Notes under the pieces: model-generated | What the model saw: only the letters and a program-made list of their open reading frames with translations | What the model was told of the DNA's origin: nothing | The model's database searches: none | Made by a program: the position numbers and the translations under genes | NCBI GenBank assembly: GCA_001313365.1 | Contig: BBFS01000002.1 | Location: 1 to 64,000, forward strand | Origin: Paenarthrobacter nitroguajacolicus JCM 14115 | Lineage (GTDB): Bacteria; Actinomycetota; Actinomycetes; Actinomycetales; Micrococcaceae | Length of the DNA stretch: 64,000 nucleotides | Reading direction: 5' to 3' | Part shown: positions 32,614-42,776 of the stretch, in pieces | Layout of the letters: every line of letters starts with the position of its first letter | Numbering within the stretch: the first letter of the stretch is position 1

Positions 32614-33438
32614 ATGGCAAGTACAGCGAAGGCAACCGATAAAACGCCCGCCGGGACAGACGCACCGAAGGACCTTGTTCAGTCCGTCGCCCGCGCCCTC
32701 AACATCGTGGACGTGATCGCCGCAGCCAAGGAGCCGATGCGGCACAATCGATAGCCAGTGCAGTAAACCTGCACATCGCCACTACGTCGCACTTGCTGGC
32801 GACGCTCGTTCATGCCGGCTATTTGGAGCGCAATGAGCGCACCTATAAACTCGCTGCCGGAAAGATGCTTGACTTGAGTTCGCGGGTGGAAGAAGACTGG
32901 CGCCCCTCGCCCTTTGCCCTAAGTCTTTTGCATCAGGTGGTCGAGGCCACAGGTGAGAGCGCCTACCTTTCTGCGTGGCAAGGAAGCACTGTAACTGTCG
33001 TCGCCGTAGAGGAAGGCAGCCATGCTGTCAGGGTGGCCGACCTCCGCGTTGGCGTTTCCGGCGATATTCACGCGCGTGCTTCCGGTAAAGCCCTCCTCGC
33101 CTTCGGTCCGGAATCCCAGCTGGATCGGCTTCGGTCCGTCAACGGGGAACTTGCACGGCGAACCGACCAGACGATCACCGTACTGCCGGATTTTCTTGCT
33201 GACCTCGAGCTGACCAGGTCCCGAGGTTACGCACTGGACCACCAGGAGTACGTCACGGGCGTCTGCGCATGGCAGTTCCCATTTTTGAAGGATCACAACG
33301 CCCCCCCGCACTGCCCTGTCCATCACGGTTCCCCCCCTTCATCGCTTCACCAACGAGGAGTATTTCCAACGGTGCCTCGATGCCCTGATGGAAGCTCGCC
33401 GCCTGGACGACGAAGAAGGCGGCTCAAGCCAGGCTTAG
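32614..33438 (+). CDS. IclR-family transcriptional regulator
   Basis: About 270 aa. The N-terminal winged helix reads SVARALNIVDVIA, then IATTSHLLATLVHAGYLERN and YKLAAGKML. The C-terminal effector domain has GESAYLSAWQGSTVTVVAVEEG, ARASGKALLAF, LTRSRGYALDHQEYVTGVCA and NEEYFQRCLDALMEARR. A break near 32740 looks like a lost G; others are at inflated C runs near 33300 and 33330. Likely regulates the divergent VOC operon and possibly the neighbouring hydrolase and enoyl-CoA hydratase units. Effector probably an aromatic or alicyclic acid. Confidence 0.83.
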
Positions 33439-33442
33439 TACT

Positions 33443-34997
33443 TCAAGTTCCAATACCGGCCCCCCCATCCCCAGGAAGGATGTCCAAGGACGACCGTGGC
33501 CCGTCCTCAAGTCGAGGAAAGTCCGAGCTGGCAACGTAGATGCACAAACGGCTTCCTTTCGGTAGCCGAACCGCGGTAGAGCCAAGACTCACGGAGACTG
33601 GCTTTCCGTTTCCAGCATCAAAATCGCAGTATGACGAGCCCTCGCAGAGCCATTCCGGGGAATCGTCCTCGCCCAGGATTGCCAGCTTGACTACGACGGG
33701 TGTCGGGCCAACAACACGCACCTTTAGCCTGCAACTGGCAGTTCCGAGGATCTCGATGTCTTCGGCCAGAGGATCGGAAACGAACGTCTGCACGTCATTT
33801 CGCACGCCCAAGGCGTCCAGCAAGCGCGGACCGGAATTGGCGCCGACCTTGTAACCCGGGAAAAATGTTCTTCCGCCAATGGTTGGAACCGGAGATTCCA
33901 ACACTGCCCCCCCGGGGAGGGTATTAGCGCTCATTTGAGTGCTCTCTACTTCGGCGGGATGCAGTTGGAGCCGCAGTCGGTGGGCGTTGTCAGGCGGCCA
34001 GCTTGAGAAGTCCCGCCATGCATCAGCTCCCATGGAGAAGACGCTCACAGGATGTTCAATTGGCGTGCGGCCATCGCGAACTTCCTCCAACCAACGGAGC
34101 TGGAGGGATGTCGGGTCCAGACCATCAAATGAGGATGCCGGACCAAACGAGCGGGCCGGGAACCAGCCGCCCATAAGTCCGTGCGCCCAGGGCCCGATCA
34201 GCAGACGGTCATGTGGGTGCTGGGTTCCGGCCGCCCGTCTTCGCACGAAGCTGGCCACTGTTCCTGGAAGGAAGATATCGAACCAGCCGCCGATGACAAA
34301 TGCTGGTACTTCCACCCTTCCGGCCAGCTCGGGTTCCACCAGTGAAGTGCTCCGATCCCGCCAGTCCTGCAAATATGGTGCGAAGTCCCCTGTTTCCTCG
34401 ATCAGCTGGTGGAACGTGCGGATGCGCCCCTCTGCCACGCTCCGCTCCAAGGCAGCAATCCGGGGGGGACGGCTTTCCTCATCCAATTTGCTGCTGGCGA
34501 GGAGGATTGAAATCCAGTGCGCGAGGAATCCCAACACCACGTTCTCGTCTTCATAAAGCCAGCCGGAATGTACGTCGTCTGCGGTGACGGCCGGAACAAT
34601 ACCTATAAGTCCCTCAGGATTTCTGGCCGCTGCCAACCACTGACTGATACCGACGTATGAGCCGCCAACCATGCCCACTTGACCATCCGACCACGGTTGG
34701 TCCCGGATCCAGTGGATGGTGTCCACACCGTCGTCGGCTTCGTTGGCAAAGGGCACAAAGTGGCCTCCGCTTCGAAAGCGGCCTCGCACGTCCTGGACCA
34801 CTACCACCCAACCGCTTTCCACAGCGCGCAGGATGTTGATCCAGGTGTTTGCATGCGCTGGGTCATCTTTGCAGTAGGGCGTACGGATGAGCACCGTCGA
34901 GCGGGGGTGCGCCGTCATGTGGTCGGTACACGTCTCCGGAGAGGGTGACGTCGTCGCGCATTGCGATAGGGACGTGCTTTTCGACTATCAGGTTCAT
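33443..34997 (-). CDS. CocE/NonD-family alpha/beta hydrolase (X-Pro dipeptidyl-peptidase S15-like)
   Basis: About 517 aa. N-terminal KHVPIAMRDDVTLSGDVYRP, then STVLIRTPYCKDD and VVVQDVRGRFRSGG. The nucleophile Ser is in VGMVGGSYVGISQWLAAA; GGWFDIFLPG and LLIGPWAHG supply Asp/His-type positions. A C-terminal jelly-roll domain (ASCRLKVRVVG, SDFPRLEDGPRSS) is typical of cocaine-esterase-like ester and amide hydrolases. One break at a C5 run near 34907; otherwise open. It follows the M24 gene by 41 bp under module C. It could open a lactone or ester made by the monooxygenases. Confidence 0.84.
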
Positions 34998-35038
34998 GGC
35001 AGCCTTCGCTGTGTCTCTTACTCCTTCGGGTGGGTTCG

Positions 35039-36431
35039 TCAGCCGGCGGTTTGGACCATGTCCAGGCGCGGATAGTGGTCAAGCAGTTCCGCCCCCCCAT
35101 TCGCCGTGACGACAACCAGGTTCTCAAGACGCACGCCTCCGACGCGGTGTTCCCCCCCTTCAATGCCCTCGATGGCAATGACCATGCCTTCCCTGATCTC
35201 CTCAGGGTGGGCAAGGGACCACGATCGGGTAATGGTGGGCGGGTTGTAATGGATGGCCCGCGAGCCGGCGTTGACCAAGCCGATCCCATGCCCGAGTTCA
35301 ATGCTGAAGCACTCCGCTTCGGACGGGAAACCAAGGTCCTCCGCGGGTGCAAGCACAGCGGCGACATCAGCAGTGCTCGCGCCCGGCTTCATGAGTGACA
35401 TCGCCAGATCCAAACGGTCCGTCAACTTCGTATAGGACGAGCGCTCGGCGGAAGTTGGAGCCCGGCCGACGACGTACTGACGGTAGAGGCACGCCGTGTA
35501 ACCCATGTAAGAAGTTCCGCACGTCAGCAGGTAAGCGAGATCGCCATGCTCCACAATGCGGTCTCCACCACTGATACCACGAGGGAACGACAACGGTCCG
35601 GAGAGTAGGCGGGCAGCTCCAACCTCGGCGCCGGCGTCTTCAATCGCGCGACGGGCCATCAGTGCGATCCCCGCCTGCTTGGTTCCGGGCCGCAAGGCTG
35701 CCCGCGTGGCTTCGAATCCTGCGGTGCTTAAGCTCGCCGCCATGGAGATGCACGAGATTTCATCAGCGGTCTTGATCGTTGAGCACTCAAGTAGCAGTGG
35801 GAGCCCAGGGATTGTTTCGATTCCCGCGTCGGCCAACGCATTCATACCGGGCTCATCGATCTCGCTGACGGCCAACTGCTCGCCAGTGAGTGAATGTGCC
35901 GCAAGTTCATCGCGAATCTGGCTGCAAACACAGCCGAGAGCTCGGCGATGGCAGAAGCGGGCGCTACACCGCCAAGCCAGGAAATGGCTGGGCGCCAGTG
36001 CTTGATCCAAGGTGCTTGGTCCGGCATTTGTTGGAGTGATCCGGCAGGTGCGAACACCACGGGATCGTCATCTGCGAAAAACAGTGCATAACCGACCTGA
36101 AGGGAAAATTCTCCCCCACCAGAAACCCGTCAAATATCGCACATTGTCCGCGCCCGTAAGGAGCAGCGCCGGTATACCCTTCGAACGCATTAATGCCCGC
36201 ATTCGGTCTGCACGCTCCCGGCGCATCCGGTCGAGATCTACGCCTACGTGAAGTTCTGTACGAGCCGGTCCGAAGTGCAATTTCTGGTGATTTTCGGGCA
36301 TCGCTTGCCTTGGCCTTTCGTGTTTGTGAACCGGTGATGGCCCCCCCGGGGCTCCCAGTGACGTCGCCCGCCACGATGCGTGCGAGTCTTCCAAAAGCCA
36401 TGGCCACCCCGAAACAATCGGGAAAGTCCAC
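35039..36431 (-). CDS. M24-fold protein lacking both metal Asp residues (creatinase-like)
   Basis: N-terminal creatinase-type domain (RADRMRALMRSKGIPALLLTGADNV, then YLTGFWWG) and a C-terminal pita-bread domain. The usual metal region GD.....D.G...GY..D.tR reads GDLAYLLTCGTSYMGYTACLYR: Thr and Cys replace the two Asp ligands, while the later His (ELGHGIGLV) and Glu residues (AIEGIEGG, RLENLVVV) remain. Creatine amidinohydrolase also lacks these ligands, so a hydrolytic rather than aminopeptidase role is likely. GTG at 36431 follows the shared leader and joins the frame if the G7 run near 36345 loses one G; ATG at 36301 is the alternative start. Other breaks near 36112 and 35925. Confidence 0.75.
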
Positions 36432-36553
36432 CGGATCTCCATTGATGTCAATGCGGCGGCATTACCACCGGTCTTCGTTCTGAAATAACGCTAAGAGCTG
36501 ACGGCCTCTGGGTGACATGGCGGAGAACGCCAGATACCTAGGAATGCACGCCA
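36432..36553 (-). promoter_or_regulatory. AraC-type promoter module C
   Basis: Half-sites TGGCG at 36553 and 36532 (21 bp apart), a -10-like TAGCGT at 36493-36488 (39 bp), then leader CATTGACATCAATGGAGATCC before the GTG at 36431. Drives the M24 and CocE genes. Confidence 0.7.
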
Positions 36554-36583
36554 GAGTATTTGGTCGATGTTCAGTCGACCGAT

Positions 36584-37403
36584 TCACCCCGCGCGGCGTC
36601 GCCCAGGCCGGATCACGCCGCTCCACGAAGGCAAGGGCACCCTCCCGCGCCTCCGGTCCGCTTCGCAGTGGAGCAACGATTTCTTCCTGAGCCGCGAAGC
36701 GCTCCTCCGAGGCCGCAAACCGCGACTCGGAAATGATGCGCTTGGCAGTTTTCAAGGCAACAGGACCATTGAGTTGGATTTTTCCTGCAAGCTTGAGCGC
36801 AGCGTCCAGCGCCTTACCGGGGGTCCGTCACCCTGTTGACGAGGCCCAGCTCAGCGAGGCGTGCCGCAGCAATCGGCTCCCCCCCAGCAGCGCCAGCTCC
36901 ATCGCGATGTGATAGGGCATACGGTCCGGTAGGCGGAGCAGCCCGCCACCGGCAGCGATGAGTCCCCCGCTTTACTTCGGGTAGGGCAAACGACGCCGCA
37001 GAACTTGCAATGATCAAATCGCATGCCAAGCAAGCTCGAAGCCCCCCCGCGTAGGCGTAACCTTCGACGGCGGCAATGACGGGTTTCGTCGGCGGCCGTC
37101 GGGTGATGCCCGCGAACCCGCGTCCCTCAAGGACCGGGATTTCTCCCGCAGCGACCGATACAAGATCGGCCCCCCCGCCGAGAAGTAACCACCGGCGCCA
37201 GTGAGGATCGCGACACTGGCAGAATCATCGGCGTCAAAGGCATCGAACGCAGCCGCAAGCGCAATAGCGGTGGGTCGGTCGATGGCATTTCGCTTTTTCG
37301 GACGTGTGATTGTTATGACGCGGACTCCACCAGAGCCGGTGACGTGGACTGTTTGCTCACTGGTGTTGTTGTCTGCTCCCGCTTGGGGCTTGGTCTGTTG
37401 CAT
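36584..37403 (-). CDS. Enoyl-CoA hydratase/isomerase (crotonase)
   Basis: About 270 aa: ITITRPKKRNAIDRP, ILTGAGGYFSAGG(A)DL forming the oxyanion region, AAVEGYAYAGGFELALACDL and the catalytic Glu in FALPEVKRGLIAAGGGLLRLP. As written the frame runs on to 36462, across promoter module C. Removing one G from the G4 run at 36587 gives a stop at 36584 after DPAWATPRG and leaves module C intergenic, which I prefer. Breaks near 37175, 37140, 37050, 36965 and 36830. ATG at 37403. Likely beta-oxidation of the ring-opened acid. Confidence 0.82.
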
Positions 37404-37568
37404 GGTTCATCCTTCTGTCTTACTGATGAGGAGAGCACCAAGCTGACTCCATTGTCATTTAGCGCTATCACATTGTGAATGTAACTCGCGTGATACGATA
37501 GTAACATTGCTGCGTCTTGCGAGGTATCTTTCTCGCCGTAGCCACAACTTTTTATGGAATGAAGGGAA
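37404..37568. promoter_or_regulatory. Divergent promoter with palindrome TCACATTGTGA
   Basis: The gap between the enoyl-CoA hydratase (minus) and the lyase (plus) holds TCACATTGTGA (37468-37478) and GTAACTCGCGTGATAC (37481-37496). Similar words, GCACATTGTGC (39425-39435) and GTTACTCTCGTAATAT (39398-39413), lie upstream of the other crotonase gene. They may bind one regulator, perhaps the IclR protein. Confidence 0.4.
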
Positions 37569-38456
37569 ATGCCCATGAAACCCGCGCAACGACTCAGGGA
37601 ACTGCTCGCGGACTCCAAAATGATCATCGCGCCAGGAGCCTACGATGCGCTCTCGGCAAAGTTGGTTGAACAGGCCGGCTTCGATGTGGTCCTCATCGCC
37701 GGCGGAACATACTCGAACTTCCATTACGGCGTACCGGATAACGGCTTCATCTCCCAAGGCGAGCTCATCGAAGCGGGAGGCGCATCACGGCCGCCACTGA
37801 CCTTCCGCTCATTCTTGATTTCGACGATGCCGGAGGTTCACCGCTTCAAGCGTTCCGCGGCGTCCAGCTTGCAGAGCAAGCAGGTGTTGCAGCCCTGCTC
37901 GTCGAAGACATGATCCCTGCAACCAAGCACTTTTGGACGCCCAAAGACGGCGGGGGGGAGCGCTGGAAGCCTCAACTCAAGCTCCGCAGCGTTGAGGAAA
38001 TGAGCGACATCATCCGCGCTTGCGTCGACGCCCGCACCAACCCGGACACCGTGATCGTTGCCCGCTCCGACTCCAGCCGCTTCGGCTTCGACAATCTCGC
38101 CGAACGCATGGCTGCCTATTCCGCTGCCGGCGCAGACATGCTCTACCCCTGCGGCTACCCTCTTCTTGACCTGCCCAAGCTCTCCGCAGTCGTCCCGGGC
38201 AAATACGTTATGGTGACCGTGAAGAACCCCACCTTGGAGGAGCGCAAGGAACTCGAAGAAGCCGGCGTAAAGATGCTGCTGGTGATCAATACTGTGAACG
38301 GGGGCAGTGGCAGGCTTCCGTGAAAACCTCTCGCTCCTGACGCGAGGAGAACTCCTCGAGGGCGAGGCACAAGGTGGCGCCTACGTCCCCCCCATCATGG
38401 AAGCGATCGATGCCGCTGAATGGGCCCGCCGCGCCCGTCACTTCGGCTATTCCTGA
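37569..38456 (+). CDS. Isocitrate lyase/PEP mutase-superfamily enzyme, copy 1
   Basis: About 290 aa with the (beta/alpha)8 pattern: AQRLRELLADSKMIIAPGAYDALSAKLVEQAGF, ALLVEDMIPATKHFW and NPDTVIVARSDSSRFGFDNL. The usual metal loop DADTGYG reads ILDFDDAGGSP, and the PKKCGH loop reads PATKHFWTP, so this is not a standard isocitrate or methylisocitrate lyase. It may cleave or decarboxylate a substituted malate-like acid (as 2,3-dimethylmalate lyase does). Breaks near 37775, 37950 and 38305. ATG at 37575 may be the better start. Ends before a terminator. Confidence 0.78.
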
Positions 38457-38464
38457 CAGGAACA

Positions 38465-38501
38465 GAAAGCGCCGACGACCTCTCAGGTCGTCGGCGCTTT
38501 C
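38465..38501. terminator. Bidirectional hairpin terminator
   Basis: Perfect 17-bp stem (GAAAGCGCCGACGACCT, 38465-38481, with 38485-38501) and a three-base loop between the convergent lyase and crotonase genes. Confidence 0.85.
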
Positions 38502-38509
38502 GCGTTGCA

Positions 38510-39328
38510 TCAGACAGGCGTCTTGACACCAGCGGCCAATTCCGGGCCGGTAAGCGGACTCGGATTCCAGCCTTCACCCATGGCCACGAGACCTTCGGTC
38601 ATCATGCCGTGACTGACTGCATCATTCATGGTCTTCTTGAGTTCATTAACCATGAGCATCCGCGTTGAGCGAAGCGTCAGCGTGGGCTTCGCGGCAAGCA
38701 TCCGCGCGAGCTCGTACGCCCGGGTGACTACCTGGTCCTTGGGCACCACTTCATTCACGGCACCCCCCCACTCGTACGCCTGCTGCGCGGTGATTTCCTG
38801 GCCCGTGAGGTGGAAGTACCGGCCACGGTTCAACCCGATGACCAGCGGCCAGATGATCTGCATCCCGTCACCGGGAATGTTTCCCTGGGAGAAGTGCGCG
38901 TGATCGGCGAATACGGCGTCCTCGGAAGCGATGACGATGTCGCACAGCAGCGCCTGCTCATTGTGGTACCTCGCCGGCCCGTTAACTGCAGCAATCATCG
39001 GAACCTCGATGTCGAGGTGGCCGAGCACCAGGCGCTTGGCATCATGATGGAGACCAAGCCAGATCTCGGGGGTTACCCAGTTCTTGTTCTCAATCGGCGC
39101 TTCCTTATCAATGAAGGTGTCGCCTGCGCCGGTGATGATAACAACACGGTTTCCGCGGTCCCTGCTGATGTCATCCCAAAGGAAGAAACGTTGTCATGTA
39201 CGCCTACCCCCCCAGACGACATCGCTGCCATCCGTATGGAACGTGACCAGCAGGATGCCATCTTCATCACGCTCCAGCTTGATGTGCTGGTACTTGTCCT
39301 TGTAATCATCAAACGTTATCCACGCCAT
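38510..39328 (-). CDS. 6-oxocamphor hydrolase-like beta-diketone hydrolase (crotonase fold)
   Basis: About 270 aa. From memory, the sequence follows 6-oxocamphor hydrolase (CamK) of Rhodococcus more closely than ordinary enoyl-CoA hydratases: KYQHIKLERDEDGILLVTFH, AAVNGPARYHNEQALLCDIV, FADHAHFSQGNIPGDGM and GLNRGRYFHLTGQEITAQQA. The three catalytic residues of that enzyme (His122, His145, Asp154) appear conserved here as His in RYHNE, His in DHAHF and Asp in IPGDG. That enzyme cleaves a bicyclic 1,3-diketone by retro-Claisen hydrolysis without CoA. Breaks near 39200 and 38766. ATG at 39328 follows GGAGA. A key clue for an alicyclic dione pathway. Confidence 0.78.
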
Positions 39329-39573
39329 CGTGAATCTCCTCATTTCTGTGATTGATCTCTGAGTTGGGCTACAGAATGCTCATGTGCAGCCACGCTTGTT
39401 ACTCTCGTAATATGAACCTTATACGCACATTGTGCTAGTTCCAATAGATTTTCGCGGAAATCCGCATCGGTGGGAGTGCCCCGGCGGGGCGACGTTTTAT
39501 CGGTCGCTCGGAGGCGGCAGATCGTGGTCCAGGTCGGACAAGACGTACCCCTTTCAGCAAATGGTTTGCCTCT
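39329..39573. promoter_or_regulatory. Intergenic region upstream of the diketone hydrolase
   Basis: About 245 bp between the hydrolase start and the end of the FAD monooxygenase operon. Contains GTTACTCTCGTAATAT (39398-39413) and the palindrome GCACATTGTGC (39425-39435). The rest, toward 39570, is probably trailer of the monooxygenase gene. Confidence 0.4.
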
Positions 39574-41218
39574 TCACAGAGACAGAGAGCGTCCAATGTA
39601 GGCCAGCAGAGCTCGGTCCAGGGCACCCGAGTCGCTGCCGTCCAACCGTGCGAGGACGTGGCCGTCCGGGCGCACGAGGATGGCCTCATCATCGTGAACG
39701 TTGTACGCGGCCGCCCATGCCGACTCCGCATCGACAAAGTCACCTGAAGGCCGAACGTTACCGCCCTGTATGGAATGCCATGGATTTCAGCGCGCTGCGC
39801 GGCCTCCTTTGCCGGCCCCCCCGAACCGGAGCGCGAAAGGATGACCAGTTCACGCCCGAACAGGTCCAGCGTCGAGACTGCGCCCTCGCCATCGAGCCAT
39901 AGGTGCGGGGGGGCCCGCTCGCCCACAGCTGCAGTCGGGGTGAAGGCTCCTACAGGCCAGCCGGCGTCGAGAGTTGTGGCCCCCCCGGCAACGGCACCCC
40001 CCCGGTCGTAGCGGAATCCGATGTCCAGTCCGGGGTGCACAAAATTCTCCGGCCGGAAGGATCGTGGGCCTTCATCAACGTTTCCGACGATCGATCGGAA
40101 GTTGCGGACGGCTTCTGCCATGTTGAACACAGCGACAGGCCGCCGCTCAACTTCGTAGGTCTCCAGCAGGCCGGGATCCGCCCATCCGTTGATGACGGCT
40201 GCCAACTTCCACGCAATGTTATGAACATCCTGGATACCGGTGTTCTGATTGAACCCTCCGTAAGGTGGCATCACATGGACAGCATCGCCTGCCAGGAAGA
40301 TACGCCCGGACTGGTACTTATCAGCTACCCAGGCACCCACCGTCCACGTTCTGGCGTCCATCAGCTCCACTGACTCATGGGGGGGATCGCCGATAGCGTC
40401 CAGGATCTGCGTCGTCCAGTCAATGTCCTCAAAAGGAACCCGGTCCATGACAAGCGGGCGGCCAAGCATCGCCACCCGATCAGTTGCGTCCACTGGAGCG
40501 ATCACCACGGCCCCCCCAATGGTGTCCGGGTTATCAAGGTAAATGAAGCTCGATGGATCGCCCGTGCGCCGCTGGATTAGGGGTGAACGGAACAACACGC
40601 TCACCGCCGTCTGCAGGTCCTGTTCACCCGTCGTCCCGATCCCCCCAGCGCAGTGCGCACCTGGCTGGCAGCGCCGTCGGCCGCGATCACGTACTTCGCC
40701 GCTACCTCCTGCAGGCCTGTGTCACCGAGTATGGACACCAGGACTTCTTCCCCCCGGTGTCGTTGACAGTCGATACCGTCTTGCCGAACTCCACCGCGAC
40801 GGATTCCTGAGCCTGGGCCGCGTCAACGAGGATCGGCTCGAGCACGTCTTGGGAACACAGCACCACATCCAGAGTCTCAGGACCCAAACTGGTGTCCGCC
40901 GAATCGTTCGTATATGCATTGCTGGTGACAACGGAGCGCCACGGCGAAACGACGTCACTTCCCAGAAGGCGCCTTGGTCCGCCGGGAAGCGCGGCTGCCC
41001 GGACTTCTTCAGCGAGCCCAAGTTCGCGAAACACCTCCATGGTGCGGCAACTGACCGCCCTTGACCTGGGGTGCCGTGATCGCTCTGTTCGTCGTTCAAC
41101 CACGAGGGTATCGACGCCGAACCGTCCCAAGAGGATCGCCGCCGAAAGCCCCCACCGGGCCGGCTCCGATAATCACGACGTCGACACTTTGCTTCGCGGG
41201 TTCGTTTCGCTCGTTCAC
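39574..41218 (-). CDS. FAD-dependent monooxygenase (group A, PheA/TfdB-like)
   Basis: About 545 aa. FAD motif VDVVIIGAGPVG, then LVVERRTERSRHPRS, the DG motif YVIAADGAASQVR and the second FAD motif FLAGDAVHVMPPYGGFNQNTGIQDVHNIAWKLAAV. The C-terminal thioredoxin-like domain ends HVLARLDGSDSG...YIGRSLSL. NAD(P)H-dependent hydroxylation of a ring is the family activity. GTG at 41218 overlaps the upstream SDR stop by four bases. Breaks near 41145, 40748, 40640, 39905 and 39745. Last gene of the ~10-kb operon under module D. Confidence 0.85.
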
Positions 41219-42147
41219 TGGCTGGCCCCTGCAAACTCCGTCAGTTCCGGATCGATGCTGCGGGAGTCAACGTACGTCAACTGGCCGCACGGCTGCATCC
41301 TGTCGCGCAACACATCATCGAACGCAGCACTGACATCAAGGGGGCGTCCATGTCTCACGGGTAAGTGCGGAGTCCACGATGGCGGGATGTGAAAGCAGCA
41401 TCAGGTCATGCCCGTTCGCAAAACGGACTACCTGACCGTTTACTCCCTTACTGAGGTCAGACAGGAGGTAGAGCACCACAGGAGCATTAGTGGAGGGTGG
41501 GGGGGTGCAACGGGGGTTGCCGCCGAAGAACTTTGTGTACGCCTCCGTCCCTGCAGTCATCATCGGGGGGGTGTCAGCGTGGGGTGCCATGGCATTGACC
41601 CGAATGTCCCCCCCGCCATCGGCGCCGAACTCGGTGGCCCAAGCGAACGTCAACGAAGCGATCGCCGCCTTCGCCGCCGCGTAAGCGCTCATCATCCGGA
41701 GACCAGCCACAGCCCCCCCGAGGTCACATTCACGATTGATCCGCTGCCCTCCATTGCCGCGAGACCATGAACTGACATGAAGTAAGTACCACAGACGTTG
41801 ATGTCGACATGGCGGCGAATGTGCTCCGCCGTCTCCTGGCCCGCAGTCACCGTCTCCAAATAACCGGCGTTGTTTACCAGCCGTCCAACTTCCCGAAGCG
41901 TTCTACCGCGAGCGCGACAAGCCGTTGGCAGCTGTCCCAGTCAGTCACATCTGCCGCGATGGCCAGGCTTCCCCCCGCCATCCCGATTGATTGACTCGGC
42001 GACTGCTTCGGCGCTTTCGGCGTTAATGTCGGAAACGACCACCCGGGCGCCTTCTGCGGCTGCTGCGCGAGCGTAAGCCTCGCCGAGGCCGCGTCCGGCG
42101 CCGGTAATGAGAATATGCTTCCCAGCGAGAATCTGATCGCTAGTCAT
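41215..42147 (-). CDS. SDR dehydrogenase with C-terminal extension
   Basis: About 305 aa. ILITGAGRGLGEAYARAAAAEGARVVVSDIN, RLVNNAGY, VNVTSGAVAGLRMMSAYAAAKAA (Ser-Tyr-Lys) and RVNAMAPHADTPMMTAG. A 50-residue tail ending DPELTEFAGASQ follows the core. ATG at 42147 follows AAAGGAG and overlaps the SnoaL stop. Breaks in G/C runs near 41975, 41718, 41570-41610, 41505 and 41340. Probably oxidises a pathway alcohol. Confidence 0.8.
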
Positions 42148-42706
42148 AAGGATGCTCCTTTGCATTCATGGTTTTGACTGGGGGGTGCTGTGCCCCCCAG
42201 TCAGGGGCGTAGATCGGGTCATGGGGATATCGGTTGCCGAAGTTGGATGTGGGCGGGATTCCGAACAGCTCTGCTGGGTCGGCTTCTGCAGCGAGTCTTT
42301 GCGCCCCCCCGTCCCAGACGCACGTCCTTGCAAGCACCTTCCACTCCCCCCCTTGGCGCGTTCGCATAGATCCCGGTAGCGGCCAAAGAGCAGGTCTGTA
42401 GGGCCGCCGTCGGTTGGAACGGTGCGGTAGATGAACGCTGTTTCACGTTTGGCTTGGTTGCCGTTGAGGTCGATGAGGATGTTGGTCACGTAGTGGCTGG
42501 CCTTGTGCGAGGAGCCCTGGCGCAGGGAATAGGCCCAGTCGCAGAATTCGTGGGAAAGGCCTACATACATGCCGTGATCCTCGGTCGACTCTGGCCAGTA
42601 GGTGGATTTCGTCAGGTCAAGATCCTTGCGGTCCATGCCCCCGGCAATAGCGGATCATGTTCTCGTTTAATGCCTGTTTGGCAACGAGGACATGCAGTTG
42701 CCCCAT
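42140..42706 (-). CDS. SnoaL-like (NTF2-fold) protein, copy 2
   Basis: About 188 aa, paralogous to copy 1 at 22.95-23.5 kb: VAKQALNENMIRYCRG, STYWPESTEDHGMYVG, ASHYVTNILIDLNGNQAKRETAF, YRDLCERAKGG with EWKVLARTCVWD, and YPHDPIYAPDW. ATG at 42706 matches the start of copy 1 by alignment. Breaks near 42645 and 42349. The stop overlaps the next SDR start (ATGACTAG). Function unassigned; its repeated presence beside monooxygenases suggests an isomerase, dehydratase or hydroxylase-like step. Confidence 0.75.
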
Positions 42707-42776
42707 TTCGGCGATACAGTCCGCCTTGTTGCGATGTGCGACGAAGCCTCTTTCATGGCTCCAGTGCTCCCGTCAG

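Noticed and set aside
36462..36583. C-terminal extension of the enoyl-CoA hydratase
   Set aside because: It would run through promoter module C; a one-base correction at a G4 run ends the protein at a family-typical position.
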